Shown: positions 63,437-64,000 of the stretch, one piece after another
Layout: each line of letters begins with the position of its first letter
Numbering within the stretch: position 1 is the first letter of the stretch
Source of the DNA: Methanospirillum lacunae
GTDB lineage: Archaea > Halobacteriota > Methanomicrobia > Methanomicrobiales > Methanospirillaceae
Direction: 5' to 3' (one strand)
NCBI RefSeq assembly: GCF_046195335.1
Contig: NZ_CP176093.1
DNA: 64,000 nucleotides
Position numbers and translations under genes: made by a program
Notes under the pieces: generated by a model
Told to the model about the DNA's origin: nothing
The model's database searches: none
Seen by the model: only the letters and a program-made list of their open reading frames with translations

Positions 63437-63868
63437 TTATTCGGTGATATCCGCTGGGATAACAGCCTTTGTGAGAGTGATATCCACAACCCCGTTCATG
63501 ATGGTATAAGTACATGATTCAGGGATGATCTGAAATGATAGGTCAATTGGTGCCCGGGCTCCTCCTGCAGTGATAAATACCTTATCCAAATCAAATTCTA
63601 TCTCTGGAAGTGCAGAGAGTGATGATGGGAGTGCGATGGTCAGGAATGCAACCTCATCTGCATCCACAATCTCGTACCCTACTTCGAACGGCTTTCTGAG
63701 TGGGATCTCCTGATCAGTAGATCCGCTGGTGATGATGGCACACCCGATGATATGGGGTGCTTCAAACTCATTGTCTCCGGGGTAGCGCATATTCTGGTCG
63801 AGACCTGTGACCTGCTCGATCAACCGGGCAAGGTTTTTCATCAGGTCATCATAAGGGTTGTTCGGCAT
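63437..63868 (-). CDS. Hsp20/alpha-crystallin-like small heat-shock protein
   Basis: A 143-residue protein with a CS/alpha-crystallin-like beta-sandwich: FEVGYEIVDADEVAFLTIALP, IEFDLDKVFITAG, and DITLTKAVI. The strand order and length suit archaeal Hsp20-like or GvpH-like proteins, but the usual GxLxI-type closing motif is not exact. A helical N-terminus (NPYDDLMKNLARLIEQ) may mediate oligomer contacts. It would act as a holding chaperone. It overlaps the upstream partial gene by 20 bases. Moderate confidence because the sequence is divergent. Confidence 0.62.
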   Translation of the reverse strand: MPNNPYDDLMKNLARLIEQVTGLDQNMRYPGDNEFEAPHIIGCAIITSGSTDQEIPLRKPFEVGYEIVDADEVAFLTIALPSSLSALPEIEFDLDKVFITAGGARAPIDLSFQIIPESCTYTIMNGVVDITLTKAVIPADITE

Positions 63869-64000
63869 AATTTCCTCTCAGTCGATAACTCGATCCTGTT
63901 CTGCATGCGATTCCCTGTTCAACAAGCGCTTCTATGACTTCTTCCACGGTAGAGGCATCGAGATCTGTCAGATGTGATATCTCCTCTATGGTCCGTGCGC
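63849..64000 (-). CDS. Winged-helix protein, C-terminal part (gene cut by window edge)
   Basis: The last 49 residues of a gene entering from the right edge. It reads as a helix-turn-helix with wing: RTIEEISHLTDLDASTVEE, VIEALVEQGIACRTGSSYRL. This is typical of small archaeal transcription regulators. The stop codon (63849-63851) overlaps the Hsp20-like start by 20 bases, so they are probably cotranscribed. Confidence 0.6.
   Translation of the reverse strand, partial: ARTIEEISHLTDLDASTVEEVIEALVEQGIACRTGSSYRLRGNYAEQPL

Noticed and set aside
1..64000. Insertion sequences, integrase, CRISPR arrays, riboswitches and rRNA genes
   Set aside because: I looked on both strands and saw no transposase, integrase or Cas motifs, no regular short repeats, and no rRNA; the only RNA gene found is tRNA-Leu.

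Overview
The window looks like a chromosome segment of a methanogenic archaeon of the order Methanomicrobiales. It is most like Methanospirillum, judging from moderate G+C and the abundance of PAS kinases, PKD and TPR surface proteins. Archaeal and methanogen markers are methanogenesis marker protein 8 (DUF2099), A-type ATP synthase subunits C and D, transcription factor TFE, aTrm56, archaeal CCA transferase and a class II tRNA-Leu without encoded CCA. The genus is inference; the domain and methanogen assignment are well supported.

Positions 1-20400 are accessory in character and in part visibly AT-rich. They begin with two tandem iron/cobalamin-type ABC binding proteins. A 1.3 kb stretch of gene debris follows, with a 12-bp inverted repeat, then a DUF2164 gene and an unknown exported protein. 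The main feature is a four-gene minus-strand operon (14807 down to 5761) of very large proteins that begin with archaeal type IV pilin N-termini and carry PKD, Kre9/KNH-like, InlB-B-like and PA14-like domains. Further on, on the plus strand, are a Met/His/Cys-rich membrane-anchored protein, an exported TPR protein, two more pilin-like PKD proteins (17186-20339) and a surface beta-sandwich protein. Three of the pilin-like proteins share a C-terminal domain that I cannot assign to a known family. This is the best candidate for an undescribed surface system.

Positions 21400-40500 are mostly housekeeping: methanogenesis marker 8, an isolated atpC-atpD pair, PP2C and SpoIIE-type phosphatases, OsmC, a PAS histidine kinase, an AddAB-like helicase-nuclease pair (unusual in archaea), tRNA-Leu(GAG), an ACT regulator, and a tightly packed wHTH-aTrm56-ATP-grasp-TFE-HD operon.

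Positions 41100-51250 form a signalling block: a CHASE4 kinase, two receiver-kinases with related receivers, a small unknown protein and a chemoreceptor. Positions 51360-64000 hold a KefB-type antiporter, ROK sugar kinase, clostripain-type protease, a 15-TPR membrane protein, CCA transferase with 2'-5' RNA ligase-like protein, a redoxin with an NrdD-type ribonucleotide reductase that appears to lack the glycyl-radical tail, a Lpd-like flavoprotein, an Hsp20-like protein and a partial winged-helix protein cut by the window edge.

Ribosome binding sites are often GGTGA or AGGAGG. Several genes instead have a TATA box about 25-30 bases before the start codon and no such site, suggesting leaderless transcripts.
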